This document shows, one piece after another, positions 9,156-17,293 of a stretch of 20,324 nucleotides of DNA. The notes under the pieces were generated by a model. It was given only the letters and a program-made list of their open reading frames with translations. It made no database searches and had not been told where the DNA came from. The DNA lies in the NCBI GenBank assembly GCA_030842085.1, contig JAUUSE010000032.1:1-20324 (forward strand). The letters run 5' to 3'. Within the stretch, counting starts at the first letter, position 1. Each line of letters begins with the position of its first letter. This DNA is from Timburyella sp030842085. GTDB lineage: Bacteria > Bacillota > Clostridia > Oscillospirales > Acutalibacteraceae. Position numbers and translations under genes: made by a program.

Positions 9156-10331
9156 TTAATTGCTGTCTTTAAGCAGTTCCTCAATAAAGCCAATAACCCT
9201 ATCGTCCATTATACTCGGCCTCGAGCCGCAATACAGCGCCACCGAATATTCGCCTATCATGTCTTTATAAGCGTCTACATAGTCCTGATACTTTTCTATT
9301 TTCTGTGCACCATTACTGCCGTTAAAATCCTCTGCCTGCATCTCAAATTCCGGCCCAATCATAGTGCTTGACTTCTTCTCACCGCCGTATGTTACGTTTT
9401 GATTATTCATTACAGCATTGTTTAACGTAGACTGCTTTATTATTTCAATATTATCTTCTAATCCGTCTTCAAACAAATGATTGGGCTGAAGTATGACATA
9501 ATCAAAGATGTCCGTTTGATTGGCTATAAATCCTATAGGAAGTCCTATATCCGCGGTTGGCCTGTAATAAGGGCACCAGAAAGTAAGCTTATCATCTTTA
9601 TGCACGGCATCTGTACATGCTTTCATAGCCTTTACTGTCTTATTATCAAAATCCACTAAATTTTGTGTGTTAAATACATCATATGTTTTTGCCGGCACAT
9701 CCTCTCGGACCCAGTACATTCCTTTTATATTCTTCTCCCATACCTGAGCATCCGTATCATTTTTTAATTTTTCATAATACTCTAAAAACGGCTCTATATA
9801 CAGCTCTGCCAATGTGGCAATATGTATATCGGGAAAAGAATACCATATCTCTATATCCGGATTTATGGCTATTAAACGATTGGCAAATTCAATAGCAAAA
9901 TCGGCATAGTCATTTAATATCAAATTTTCATCAAGGCCACTCAGCTTGGTTTTGTAACCAGCTTTAATTATCTCAGCACTGTCTTGAGATGTCGCTCCTA
10001 TCATTTCCATAGTTATTCCGTCTATATCTTCATTAGTCACTATCGGTTTCGGCTCTGACTCTCCCTCAGGAATATATGACGCCGCAGAATTTCCAAACGA
10101 TATGCATACTTCTTTTACGCCAATATCGTTTAACTTTTGCAAATCTTCATCTGTATACTCCACATATTTTGTAGCTGTCGTATTGTATCTATATCCGACA
10201 TACAAAAACACAGGCTTAATTGCCGGCAAATCATCGTGAGGCCGCAAAGAATTTTTATCGCACGATGTTAAAAATCCAGCTGATAGGACTACCGCCATAA
10301 GCAATGAAATAATTCTTACAATAATTTTCAT
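9156..10331 (-). CDS. DUF4855-like TIM-barrel lipoprotein, copy 3 of tandem array
   Basis: A 391-residue paralogue with lipobox FLTSC (Cys24). Conserved blocks are VFLYVGYRYN, KLNDIGVKEVCISFG, SYIPEGESEP, IEIWYSFPDIHIATLAELY, GMYWVREDVP (E210), KLTFWCPYYRPT, DYVILQPNHLF, MIGPEFEMQAEDFNGSNG (E328, E330) and SRPSIMDDRVIGFIEELL. The conserved segments are aromatic-rich with invariant acids, which fits a sugar-binding or sugar-cleaving barrel, though no activity is proven. It starts at ATG after an AAAAGGCAGG ribosome binding site in a 24-nt leader identical to the one before copy 1. The 260 nt upstream contain the degraded tail of another copy, so this gene may have lost its direct link to copy 4. 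Confidence 0.7.
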   Translation of the reverse strand: MKIIVRIISLLMAVVLSAGFLTSCDKNSLRPHDDLPAIKPVFLYVGYRYNTTATKYVEYTDEDLQKLNDIGVKEVCISFGNSAASYIPEGESEPKPIVTNEDIDGITMEMIGATSQDSAEIIKAGYKTKLSGLDENLILNDYADFAIEFANRLIAINPDIEIWYSFPDIHIATLAELYIEPFLEYYEKLKNDTDAQVWEKNIKGMYWVREDVPAKTYDVFNTQNLVDFDNKTVKAMKACTDAVHKDDKLTFWCPYYRPTADIGLPIGFIANQTDIFDYVILQPNHLFEDGLEDNIEIIKQSTLNNAVMNNQNVTYGGEKKSSTMIGPEFEMQAEDFNGSNGAQKIEKYQDYVDAYKDMIGEYSVALYCGSRPSIMDDRVIGFIEELLKDSN

Positions 10332-10375
10332 TTTCCACCCTGCCTTTTATTTATTTGATTAAAGAGCTATTGCTT

Positions 10376-10575
10376 TATTTAAAAATAATTTTATAAGTCA
10401 GCAACTCCTGTCATCCATTAAATTCCCGGCAATTAAATAATATAAATTTGCTTAATATCTGCCTATAATTTGCTGTAGTCGTACAGCTCTATGTCTATAT
10501 CATTTTTCTTTAAATTAACTTCTAAAAAATTCTAGGCCCGAATTTCTAATTCTTCTCAAAATTCACACCAGAGTT
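10376..10575 (-). pseudogene. Relic of the C-terminal part of a fifth DUF4855-like paralogue
   Basis: The gap between copies 4 and 3 keeps short blocks that align with the 3' part of copy 3 in the right order: GGGCC-x2-GAATTT at about 10527-10538 against the GPEF codons, IELYDY against IEKYQDY, and LMDDRS (about 10402-10420) against IMDDRV/S. At the last block 14 of the first 18 bases match copy 3. In-frame TAG and TAA codons and a net loss of roughly 27 bases between blocks show it is not functional. No 5' part or signal peptide remains. The match was made by eye and is too short to be certain. Confidence 0.5.
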
Positions 10576-10591
10576 TTTCATTAAATTATGT

Positions 10592-11755
10592 TTATTTATC
10601 GCTTTTAAGAAATTCTGAAAGAAATTCAATAACCTTTTCATCCATCTGGCTTGGTCTTGAGCCGCAGTAGAAAGCCATGGAATATTGGCCTAACATATCT
10701 TTATAATTATCTACATATGCTTGATACCTTGCTACTGCTGCTTCGCCTTTGCTGCCGTTAAAGTCCTCCGCCTGCATTTCTATTTCCGGCCCTATCATTG
10801 TATTTGACTTTTTCTCACCGCCGTATGGCATATCATCGCTCTGGAATACGGAATTTTTTAAAGTCGCATTCTTTATAATGTCAATATTACCTTTCAGGCT
10901 TTCGTCAAACATATAGCCCGGCTGAAGTATAACGTAATCGAATATATTAGTTTGATTTGCTACATAGCCTATCGGCCGTGCAACATTATCATTATTTCTA
11001 AAATATGGGCACCAGAAAGTAAGTTTTCCATCCTCATGCGCCGCATCCGTGCACGCTTTCATGGCCTTAACCGTAGCATTGTCAAAATCCACTAAGTTTT
11101 CTGTGTTAAGATTATCATACATAACTACCGGCACGTCTTCTCTCGCCCAATACATTCCCTTTATATTTTTCTTCCATATTTTACGGTCAGTACCGGATTT
11201 CAGTCTGTCATAATAATGCAAAAACGGCTCTATATATAGCTCTGCAAGCGACGCAATAAATATATCGGGAAAAGTGTACCATATTTCTATTTTGGGATTT
11301 ATTGCTACAAGCCGCTCGGCAAATTCAATGGCAAAATCGGCATAATCCTCTATAAGAAGCTTTTGGTCAAGACCTTTTATCTTTTTTAAGTAATCAGATT
11401 TTACTGTTTTTAAAGTCTCACTCGATGTCGATCCTATCATTTCCAGCGTTATATTATTTATATCGTCTTCCGTCACTATCTGCTTAGGCTCTGTTTCTCC
11501 ATCTGGAATATACGCAGCCGGAGCATTGCCAAAATTAATACATACTTCTGTCACGCCAATGTCGAAAAGCTTCTGTAAGTCCTCGTCAGTATACTCTGCA
11601 TACCTTGACGCTGTACTGTTATTTCTATATCCGACATATAAAAGCAATGGCTTAATAGCCTCCGTCTTTCCGGAATTATGACTGCATGATGGCACAAATC
11701 CGGCTGCTATGGCAGTTGTTAAGGCCATAGATATTAATTTAACAAAAGTTTTCAT
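10592..11755 (-). CDS. DUF4855-like TIM-barrel lipoprotein, copy 4 (first in transcription order)
   Basis: A 387-residue, most divergent member. The signal peptide MKTFVKLISMALTTAIAAGFVPSC ends in a weaker lipobox (FVPSC, Cys24), and the RPHDALP linker is missing, which explains the shorter length. Core blocks persist: IEIWYTFPDIF, LYIEPFLHYYDRLK, GMYWAREDVP (E206), KLTFWCPYFR, IFDYVILQPGY (Asn-His of the others replaced by Gly-Tyr) and MIGPEIEM (E324, E326). It begins at ATG with GGACGGTGG upstream and heads the array. A TATAAT on the minus strand at 11841-11846 may belong to its promoter, but no good -35 was found. Loss of conserved residues suggests functional divergence. Confidence 0.7.
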   Translation of the reverse strand: MKTFVKLISMALTTAIAAGFVPSCSHNSGKTEAIKPLLLYVGYRNNSTASRYAEYTDEDLQKLFDIGVTEVCINFGNAPAAYIPDGETEPKQIVTEDDINNITLEMIGSTSSETLKTVKSDYLKKIKGLDQKLLIEDYADFAIEFAERLVAINPKIEIWYTFPDIFIASLAELYIEPFLHYYDRLKSGTDRKIWKKNIKGMYWAREDVPVVMYDNLNTENLVDFDNATVKAMKACTDAAHEDGKLTFWCPYFRNNDNVARPIGYVANQTNIFDYVILQPGYMFDESLKGNIDIIKNATLKNSVFQSDDMPYGGEKKSNTMIGPEIEMQAEDFNGSKGEAAVARYQAYVDNYKDMLGQYSMAFYCGSRPSQMDEKVIEFLSEFLKSDK

Positions 11756-12218
11756 TGCTTCGATTCCACCGTCCGTTTATATTTCAAATCTTATTAAATA
11801 TCTGTACTAAAAAACACCCAATTTTTATTTATAGATTATTATTATATTATCATCTAAAGCGTTTTTTACGGGTACTTTCTCAAGATATCTTAATAAAAAT
11901 AACATATTTATATTTTTATATCAACTGACATTTTTATATAAATTTACAATTTTTTTATGTTTAAAATGATATGGCTATATACTATTTGCTACATAAAAGA
12001 TTTGTCTGTGGATTTTTAAACGCCATAAACATTTTTGTATATTTTTTTGACTTATATGATATAATTAGCTCAAAATTTTAATTTATAATTAAATTATTTT
12101 TAGAATTAAATATAATGATATAATAAATTCTTTTTAAAATATATGCTGAAGCTCTCTTGATAATGTATATTCAATAAATCACAATATTGCTCAAATAGTG
12201 ATACGCGGGAGGAAGCCC
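11756..12218. other. Divergent AT-rich promoter region
   Basis: This non-coding stretch separates the leftward lipoprotein array from the rightward DUF4854-like gene. It is extremely AT-rich with many poly-T tracts. Visible signals are a minus-strand TATAAT at 11841-11846 and two plus-strand extended -10 elements, TGATATAAT at 12057-12065 and again at 12116-12124. No gene, repeat array or hairpin of note was seen. Confidence 0.5.
12057..12065 (+). promoter_or_regulatory. Extended -10 promoter element (TGATATAAT), possible promoter of DUF4854-like lipoprotein
   Basis: The TG-n-TATAAT pattern needs no strong -35; a TTGACT overlaps too closely upstream to serve with normal spacing. The identical 9-mer recurs at 12116-12124, closer to the gene, and could be the real or a second promoter. 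Confidence 0.35.
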
Positions 12219-12968
12219 ATGAAAAGGAATATATTAATTGCTGTATGTATTACAATTTTGCTTGTATTAACAGTTACTGCATGCGATAAACATGGAGAAT
12301 CTGATGCTCCAAATAGTTCAGCAGATTCGATGTCGGAGCAGTCAAATGACATAACTGCAGCTTTTAGCGCAGCATTAACGCCCGTCGCTTCGTATTCTCC
12401 TGAAGCTTCATTATCTTCAATCGGAAGCAGTAGCGAACAGAATATTTCGTCTGAATTTCCTGCTGAATCAAAATCAGTTCGTTCAAATAGTAATGCAAGC
12501 ACTACCAACTCCTCAAAGCCGGCATCAAGTCCGACTAAAATAAAGCCGCTTACAAGCACTCCCACTTCTGCAGCTCCGCCTCAGCAGCCGTCACAGCCGG
12601 CGCCCTCTTCAGTGCCGGAAGCGCCGCAGTCCTCCGTTCCCGCACCGCCTGTTTACGGCTCTGTAGCAGATTATATTGATAAAAACCGTGATATGATTGA
12701 AGAATTAAAGGCCTCAGTGCAGCAGGAAGATATGTCCACTGACATATATGCCAGTGGAAATTCTATGGTATTCAGCTTCCGGTTGACGATAGACATCGGA
12801 GATACTTCTGAGCTTGAAGTTTATTTGGAACAGTATTTTAGTCAGCTCGAACCGGCTTTCATAAGCATTTTGGATGAAATGCGCCTTGAAATCCCCAGCG
12901 CTGAATCAATTATACTCGAATACCTTGACATAAACGGAAATACAATTGCTTCCAAGGAATTTAAATAA
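12219..12968 (+). CDS. Ser/Pro-rich lipoprotein with DUF4854-like C-terminal domain
   Basis: A 249-residue secreted lipoprotein. Residues 1-22 (MKRNILIAVCITILLVLTVTAC) are a lipoprotein signal with lipobox VTAC. About residues 23-145 are a low-complexity linker of Ser, Ala, Pro, Gln and Thr, typical of a spacer crossing the cell wall. The last ~105 residues, from VYGSVADYIDKNRDMIEELKAS to the end, resemble the DUF4854 fold: a helix, the strand YASGNSMVFSFRL, a long acidic helix, then SIILEYLDINGNTIASKEFK. Start chosen at ATG 12219 with GGGAGGAAG just upstream; the frame open to 12198 lacks such a site. It is a single-gene unit with its own terminator. Function is unknown; binding or sensing at the cell surface is a guess. 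Confidence 0.8.
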   Translation: MKRNILIAVCITILLVLTVTACDKHGESDAPNSSADSMSEQSNDITAAFSAALTPVASYSPEASLSSIGSSSEQNISSEFPAESKSVRSNSNASTTNSSKPASSPTKIKPLTSTPTSAAPPQQPSQPAPSSVPEAPQSSVPAPPVYGSVADYIDKNRDMIEELKASVQQEDMSTDIYASGNSMVFSFRLTIDIGDTSELEVYLEQYFSQLEPAFISILDEMRLEIPSAESIILEYLDINGNTIASKEFK

Positions 12969-13275
12969 AATAAAAAGCAGAAAAAATGCGCGGTGAAATT
13001 CTCCGCGCATTTTTTTGTTTTCGCTTTATAGATATAGCTCCTGTTCTACAGTATATAAAGGCATTGAAAAAATCTCGTGACATGCTTGTGATAGTTAAAT
13101 GTAAGTTTATATATCTAAATAGCATACTGCATGCAGACAAACTATGATGTTTTCCGGCATTTCTCAGCGTTCGGCAAATGCTCTCTTTAAGCACTGCTTT
13201 TTTACCGCTGCATTGTTTGCTCTCTGTTTCTCTTCACGATTTAACATGCCGTAACATCTTTCTTTTTGTAAAATA
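12969..13275. other. Intergenic stretch between convergent genes
   Basis: Apart from the terminator at 12981-13017 nothing is recognised. A 77-codon minus-strand reading frame (12961-13194) overlaps the terminator, lacks a ribosome binding site and has no recognisable motif, so it is not called. Confidence 0.5.
12981..13017. terminator. Bidirectional intrinsic terminator
   Basis: ATGCGCGG (12986-12993) pairs with CCGCGCAT (13003-13010), preceded by an A run and followed by seven T. It ends the DUF4854-like gene and can also stop leftward transcripts from the XRE gene at 13276. Confidence 0.9.
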
Positions 13276-13767
13276 TTAAATCTGAATTATCGTATATACT
13301 GCAATAGCTATTACTATAATTCCTATCACGACCCTGGATATTATAAACGGCGCAATGGCTTTTGTCAGCTTCATGCTCTGATTTTTATACTTGCAAAGCA
13401 GCGCAAACACCATATAGCCTATTACTCCAATAAGGCTTAATATGCTCCAATAGTAATTTTGAGTGATATAGGCTGCTACCGTAAAAACAACTGTCGCAAG
13501 CAAGCAGGCCATCGACGCCCAATAAAATTTGCGCGCCGTTCTTTTATCAATCAGCACCTTGTTTTTAATATCTTCATCAGATATTAACTCGTCAATGCTG
13601 ACAGAAAACAAATCCGCAAGATATTTTAAGCTTTCTATGCTCGGAAAGCCCCGGTTGGTTTCCCACTTTGAAACTGCCGTCCTGCTGACAAATATTTTCT
13701 CTGCAAGTTCGTCCTGCGTCAAATTATTGCTTACTCTAAGATTTTTTAATTTTTCGCCAAAATTCAT
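13276..13767 (-). CDS. XRE-family regulator with C-terminal membrane segments
   Basis: A 163-residue protein. Residues 1-60 are a Cro/C1 HTH: FGEKLKNLRVSNNLTQDELAEKIFVSRTAVSKWETNRGFPSIESLKYLADLFSVSIDELIS, with the SRTAVSKWE recognition helix typical of Clostridia. After a short basic linker come hydrophobic stretches near residues 83-100, 108-124 and 140-160 (ending VVIGIIVIAIAVYTIIQI), so the regulator is probably membrane-tethered and may couple an envelope signal to DNA binding. Start chosen at ATG 13767, with GAGGAG a few bases upstream; an in-frame upstream GTG (13827) coincides with the -35 element. It is a single gene, pointing the same way as hydF but with its own promoter. Target genes are unknown. 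Confidence 0.85.
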   Translation of the reverse strand: MNFGEKLKNLRVSNNLTQDELAEKIFVSRTAVSKWETNRGFPSIESLKYLADLFSVSIDELISDEDIKNKVLIDKRTARKFYWASMACLLATVVFTVAAYITQNYYWSILSLIGVIGYMVFALLCKYKNQSMKLTKAIAPFIISRVVIGIIVIAIAVYTIIQI

Positions 13768-13798
13768 ATACTTAATCTCCTCTCTTATCTGCGATGCT

Positions 13799-13827
13799 AT
13801 TATATCCCGCAGAAGGGAGAAAGTCAC
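13799..13827 (-). promoter_or_regulatory. Sigma-A-type promoter of the membrane XRE gene
   Basis: On the minus strand GTGACT (13827-13822) is followed after exactly 17 nt by TATAAT (13804-13799). This predicts a start near 13792, a short leader and then the GAGGAG site and ATG at 13767. Confidence 0.65.
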
Positions 13828-13842
13828 GACACTTTCCGTAAC

Positions 13843-13870
13843 ATACGCTTATAAAGCGCCTTTAGCGTAT
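13843..13870. repeat. Palindromic element upstream of the XRE promoter
   Basis: ATACGCT (13843-13849) and AGCGTAT (13864-13870) are perfect complements and enclose a second AAAG-CGC-CTTT palindrome. It lies about 16 bp upstream of the -35 element, so it may be an operator. It lacks a T run in the direction of hydF transcription, so a terminator role for hydF is less likely. Confidence 0.5.
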
Positions 13871-14064
13871 CTTTTGTATCTTTCTTTGGGCTCTGCAAAG
13901 TTATCATTTTATGAGGCCAGTTTACATAATGCTATGCTTTGGATTAACACTCTTACATTATTTACATGTCCAGAAAATATACGCAATAATCTTATCGCCA
14001 TCTCAAACAAAGCAGTGACAACATGTAAAAGCTCCCTAAAAGCCATGCAATAACGGATAGCAGC

Positions 14065-15258
14065 TTAATCGAGCAGCGCCCTTATGTCCGGAAATATTTC
14101 AAGACTGCGCTTTAAAATGCCCTGCATATATGCTATTGCCACGCCGTAATTTGTAAACGGCACACCGGCTGATACTGCAGTTTTAATCCTGTACTGCACC
14201 TCGCGCTCGTTTAACATGCAGCCGCCGCAGTGAATGATAAGGTCTATTCCGTCAAGACTGTCCGGAAAATCCCTGCCGGAAGTAAATTTAAGATTAAGCT
14301 CGGCGTTAGTGTAGTGCTTAAGCCAGCGCGGTATTTTAACAGTGCCTATGTCGTTGCACTGGCGGTGATGGGTGCAGCCCTCGCAAATAAGCACGGTATC
14401 GCCGTCCTTTAATTTTTCAACGGCGGCGATGCCGCTTACCGCCGTCTTTAAATAGCCCTTATATCTCGCCATGAGTATTGAAAATGATGTAAGCGGAATA
14501 TCTGACGGAGTATCGGCGTCTGCCTTATTAAACACTTGGCTGTCGGTCACCACTGCCGCCGGCCTTATCTTAAGATTATCAATAGCTGGTTTTATTTCAT
14601 CTTCTTTTACGGCTAACGCGCAGGCTCCGGCGTCGAGTATGTCCCTTATAACCTGCTGCTGCGGCAGAATAATTCTGCCCTTTGGCGCCGCTTCATCTAT
14701 CGGTATTACTAAAATCACCGTGTCGCCTTTATGCAGCAAGTCGCCTATTATTTTTCTGTTCTGTCCCGCGCCGCGTATTGCGGCCGCTATTTTTTCTTTG
14801 AGGCTGTCTATATTTTCTCCTGTCGCGGCGCTCACGTTTATTCCATCTGTATACCTCTTTTTTGATATATCAGATTTATTATACACCGTCAGATATGGAA
14901 TTTCATGCTGCTTAAAAAGGCCCTCAAGTTCCGCGTCGATGGCCGACTTCCCTTCGCTTCCGTCAACAACAAGCACGGCAAAATCACACCTGCTTAATGC
15001 CTGCACGGCCTTTTTAACGCGCATTTCACCCAGCTTCCCGCTGTCGTCATAGCCTGGAGTATCCACAACAACTACAGGGCCGGCGGGCAGCAGCTCCATA
15101 GCTTTATATACGGCGTCGGTGGTGGTGCCCTTTACCTCCGATACGATAGAAAGCTCCTGCCCCGTAACGGCATTGACAATACTGGATTTTCCCGCATTTC
15201 TGCGTCCGAAAAAGCCTATATGCGCACGCTCCGACGATGGAGTATCATTAAGTCCCAT
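14065..15258 (-). CDS. hydF: [FeFe]-hydrogenase H-cluster maturation GTPase HydF
   Basis: A 397-residue cytoplasmic scaffold and GTPase that receives the 2Fe subcluster built by HydE and HydG and passes it to the apo-hydrogenase. The Era/TrmE-like GTPase domain shows G1 GRRNAGKS (18-25), GTTTDAVYK (44-52), DTPGYDD (66-72), NKSD (127-130) and VSAATGENI (142-150). The C-terminal cluster-binding domain has CEGCTHHRQC (292-301) and HCGGC (343-347), matching the C-x-H ... HC-x2-C signature (C295, H297, C344, C347). Length is normal. Start chosen at ATG 15258 after GAGGGAG; an upstream ATG at 15348 adds 30 residues with no family similarity. It is last of the hyd genes in transcription order, 616 nt after hydG. 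Confidence 0.97.
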   Translation of the reverse strand: MGLNDTPSSERAHIGFFGRRNAGKSSIVNAVTGQELSIVSEVKGTTTDAVYKAMELLPAGPVVVVDTPGYDDSGKLGEMRVKKAVQALSRCDFAVLVVDGSEGKSAIDAELEGLFKQHEIPYLTVYNKSDISKKRYTDGINVSAATGENIDSLKEKIAAAIRGAGQNRKIIGDLLHKGDTVILVIPIDEAAPKGRIILPQQQVIRDILDAGACALAVKEDEIKPAIDNLKIRPAAVVTDSQVFNKADADTPSDIPLTSFSILMARYKGYLKTAVSGIAAVEKLKDGDTVLICEGCTHHRQCNDIGTVKIPRWLKHYTNAELNLKFTSGRDFPDSLDGIDLIIHCGGCMLNEREVQYRIKTAVSAGVPFTNYGVAIAYMQGILKRSLEIFPDIRALLD

Positions 15259-15874
15259 ACATTTCTCCCTCTTTTTGTTTGTATATTTCAAGCTGCCGCT
15301 AAACCGGCGGTCCACATAACGCCTATATAAAATCCCGCCGGCATACAATAAAGAATGCCGCTAAATTACTTTCCTGCATCGCTGATATACGGCCCATATG
15401 GCGGTGACCTATCAAGCTGCGACACATCTTTAAAGCGTTATGTGTCTCTTGTTCGGCCCTGTGCTCTAAGCTAAATTTTTATAGATATTCTCCGCAAATA
15501 TCAGCTATAAATTCGCAGCCTAAAATGAAGTAGTTTTACAAGGTCTGGCAGTTTTATAGTCCGCATAGCTGTAGTCAGTTCTGCAAATATATAAGCAGCA
15601 AACCGCTCTATACGCGCCGGCCGCAAACGACAATATTTTTACACACTAAGCGTCGCTTCATACATCGCAGATTTACGCTGTACAGCATTATGCAACCTAA
15701 AATCTGATTTTTGATATCAGCACACCACTTCGTTCAGCGCGATATTATCGCTTATGTTAAAATGCTAATTAATCTTCTCGCTGCTTTTATCTTGCAGCGT
15801 CCATCGGAGATGCGTAAACATCTCTTGCATAGTGCCACGTTTAAGTTGTTTACCTTCAGGCTCCAGCAGATTTA
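15259..15874. other. Long non-coding gap between hydG and hydF
   Basis: All three minus-strand frames are broken by many stops, and no plus-strand frame looks coding. It contains a 7-bp perfect stem (15303-15309 with 15334-15340) just before the hydF ribosome binding site and a block (15467-15497) similar to one in the hydE-hydG gap. No promoter or terminator was clear. In most related clusters these genes are tightly packed or separated by real genes, so the empty gap is unusual. Confidence 0.6.
15303..15340 (-). repeat. GC-rich inverted repeat before hydF
   Basis: CCGGCGG (15303-15309) and CCGCCGG (15334-15340) form a perfect 7-bp stem with a 24-nt loop in the hydF leader, ending about 45 nt upstream of the start codon. 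No T run follows, so it is more likely a processing or translation-modulating stem than a terminator, if it is functional at all. Confidence 0.4.
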
Positions 15875-17293
15875 TCAAAATCTAAAATCTCGTGCGCCAT
15901 GCTCGATTTTTTCAATATAGTCGCTGCAAACCGTCCTTGCCTTTTCGTTTGGTATATTTTTTAGTTCATCTGAAATAAGTCTCTCGCCAATTTCTCTCGT
16001 CTTATCCGACGCATAGTCTATCAGATATTCCTTAAGCGTGATAAGAGCGTTGGGGTGACAGCAGTTTTGAATTTGTCCGGATTTACAAAGGCTCATAAAC
16101 CTGTCGCCGGTGCGTCCCTCGCGGTAGCAAGCGGTGCAGAAAGACGGGATATACCCCATCTCCATCAGCCATCGCACCACTTCGTCCAGCGTGCGGTTGT
16201 CGCTTACATCAAACTGTGCGGAATTCTCCTCTTCCGGCTCCGGCTCGCAGTATCCGCCGACGCTGGTTTTCGACGCTCCGCTTATCTGCGATACTCCCAG
16301 CCGTATTACCTTTTCCCTCACGGCTTTGCTTTCGCGCGTAGATATTATCATGCCGGTATATGGTACCGCCACCCTTATGCAGGCGCATATTTTTGCAAAT
16401 ATATCGTCCGATATGCCGTTGTCAAATTCATCAGGGTCAATGTCATCCGCCCGCTTTACGCGCGGCACGCTTATGGTATGCGGGCCGACGCCGTGTACCG
16501 CCTCCAAGTGCTCGGCGTGCATAAGCAGTCCGGCAAATTCGTATCTGTAAAGCTCCAGTCCGAACAACACGCCCAGCCCTACGTCGTCTATGCCGCCCTC
16601 CATGGCTCTGTCCATCGCCTCGGTATGATAGGCATAATTGTGCTTTGGTCCCGTCGGGTGCAGACGCTCGTAGCTTTGCTTATGATATGTCTCCTGAAAC
16701 AGTATATATGTACCTATGCCGGCCTCCTTTAGCTTTCGGTAATTTTCCACCGTAGTGGCGGCTATATTGACATTAACGCGGCGAATAGCCCCGTTTTTAT
16801 GTTTTATGCTGTATATTGTGTTTATGCACTCAAGTATATATTCTATCGGATTGTTTACCGGGTCCTCGCCCGCCTCAATGGCCAAACGCTTATGACCCAT
16901 GTCCTGAAGCGCCGTTACTTCCTTTACTATTTCCTCCTGCGTGAGCTTTTTGCGGGCAATGTGCTTATTCTTAAGATGATACGGGCAGTAGAGACATCCG
17001 TTTACGCAGTAGTTTGAGAGATAAAGTGGGGCGAACATGACAATCCTGTTGCCGTAAAAGTCCTTCTTTATCTGCTCGGCAAGCTTATAGATTTCATTAA
17101 TCCTGCTTTCATCCTCGCAGGCCAGCAGCACCGACGCTTCCCTGTGCGTCAGTCCCTTGCGCAGCCTTGCCTTTGCTATTATGGAGTCGACAAAATCTAA
17201 ATCGTCCTTTTTTTCATCGGCAAAGCTTAAAGTATCCATTATCTCGTCATGAGATATAAACTCCTCAGCCTTTAGTGATTTTGGGTTGTACAA
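15875..17293 (-). CDS. hydG: [FeFe]-hydrogenase H-cluster radical SAM maturase HydG
   Basis: A 472-residue radical SAM tyrosine lyase that makes the CO and CN ligands of the H-cluster from tyrosine. The radical SAM cluster motif is CVNGCLYC (C96, C100, C103, CX3CX2C) in YLSNYCVNGCLYCPYH. The C-terminal auxiliary cluster motif is C386-x2-C389-x22-C412 in CTACYREGRTGDRFM...NCC. The conserved ETYHKQSYERLHPTGPK and GVGPHTISVPR blocks are intact and length is normal. I place the start at TTG 17293: GAAAGGAAG lies seven bases before it and the protein then begins MYNPKSLKAEEFISH like known HydG proteins. The ATG at 17323 would add ten unconserved residues and has no ribosome binding site. It follows hydE after a 582-nt gap. 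Confidence 0.96.
   Translation of the reverse strand: MYNPKSLKAEEFISHDEIMDTLSFADEKKDDLDFVDSIIAKARLRKGLTHREASVLLACEDESRINEIYKLAEQIKKDFYGNRIVMFAPLYLSNYCVNGCLYCPYHLKNKHIARKKLTQEEIVKEVTALQDMGHKRLAIEAGEDPVNNPIEYILECINTIYSIKHKNGAIRRVNVNIAATTVENYRKLKEAGIGTYILFQETYHKQSYERLHPTGPKHNYAYHTEAMDRAMEGGIDDVGLGVLFGLELYRYEFAGLLMHAEHLEAVHGVGPHTISVPRVKRADDIDPDEFDNGISDDIFAKICACIRVAVPYTGMIISTRESKAVREKVIRLGVSQISGASKTSVGGYCEPEPEEENSAQFDVSDNRTLDEVVRWLMEMGYIPSFCTACYREGRTGDRFMSLCKSGQIQNCCHPNALITLKEYLIDYASDKTREIGERLISDELKNIPNEKARTVCSDYIEKIEHGARDFRF

Noticed and set aside
12191..12565. 124-codon minus-strand frame
   Set aside because: It is antisense to the low-complexity linker of the DUF4854-like lipoprotein, whose repetitive codons leave the opposite strand open.
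12961..13194. 77-codon minus-strand frame
   Set aside because: It spans the bidirectional terminator and lacks a ribosome binding site or recognisable motif.
16055..16732. 225-codon plus-strand frame, and 18038-18841 (267 codons)
   Set aside because: Both are antisense to hydG and hydE, which carry complete radical SAM motifs.
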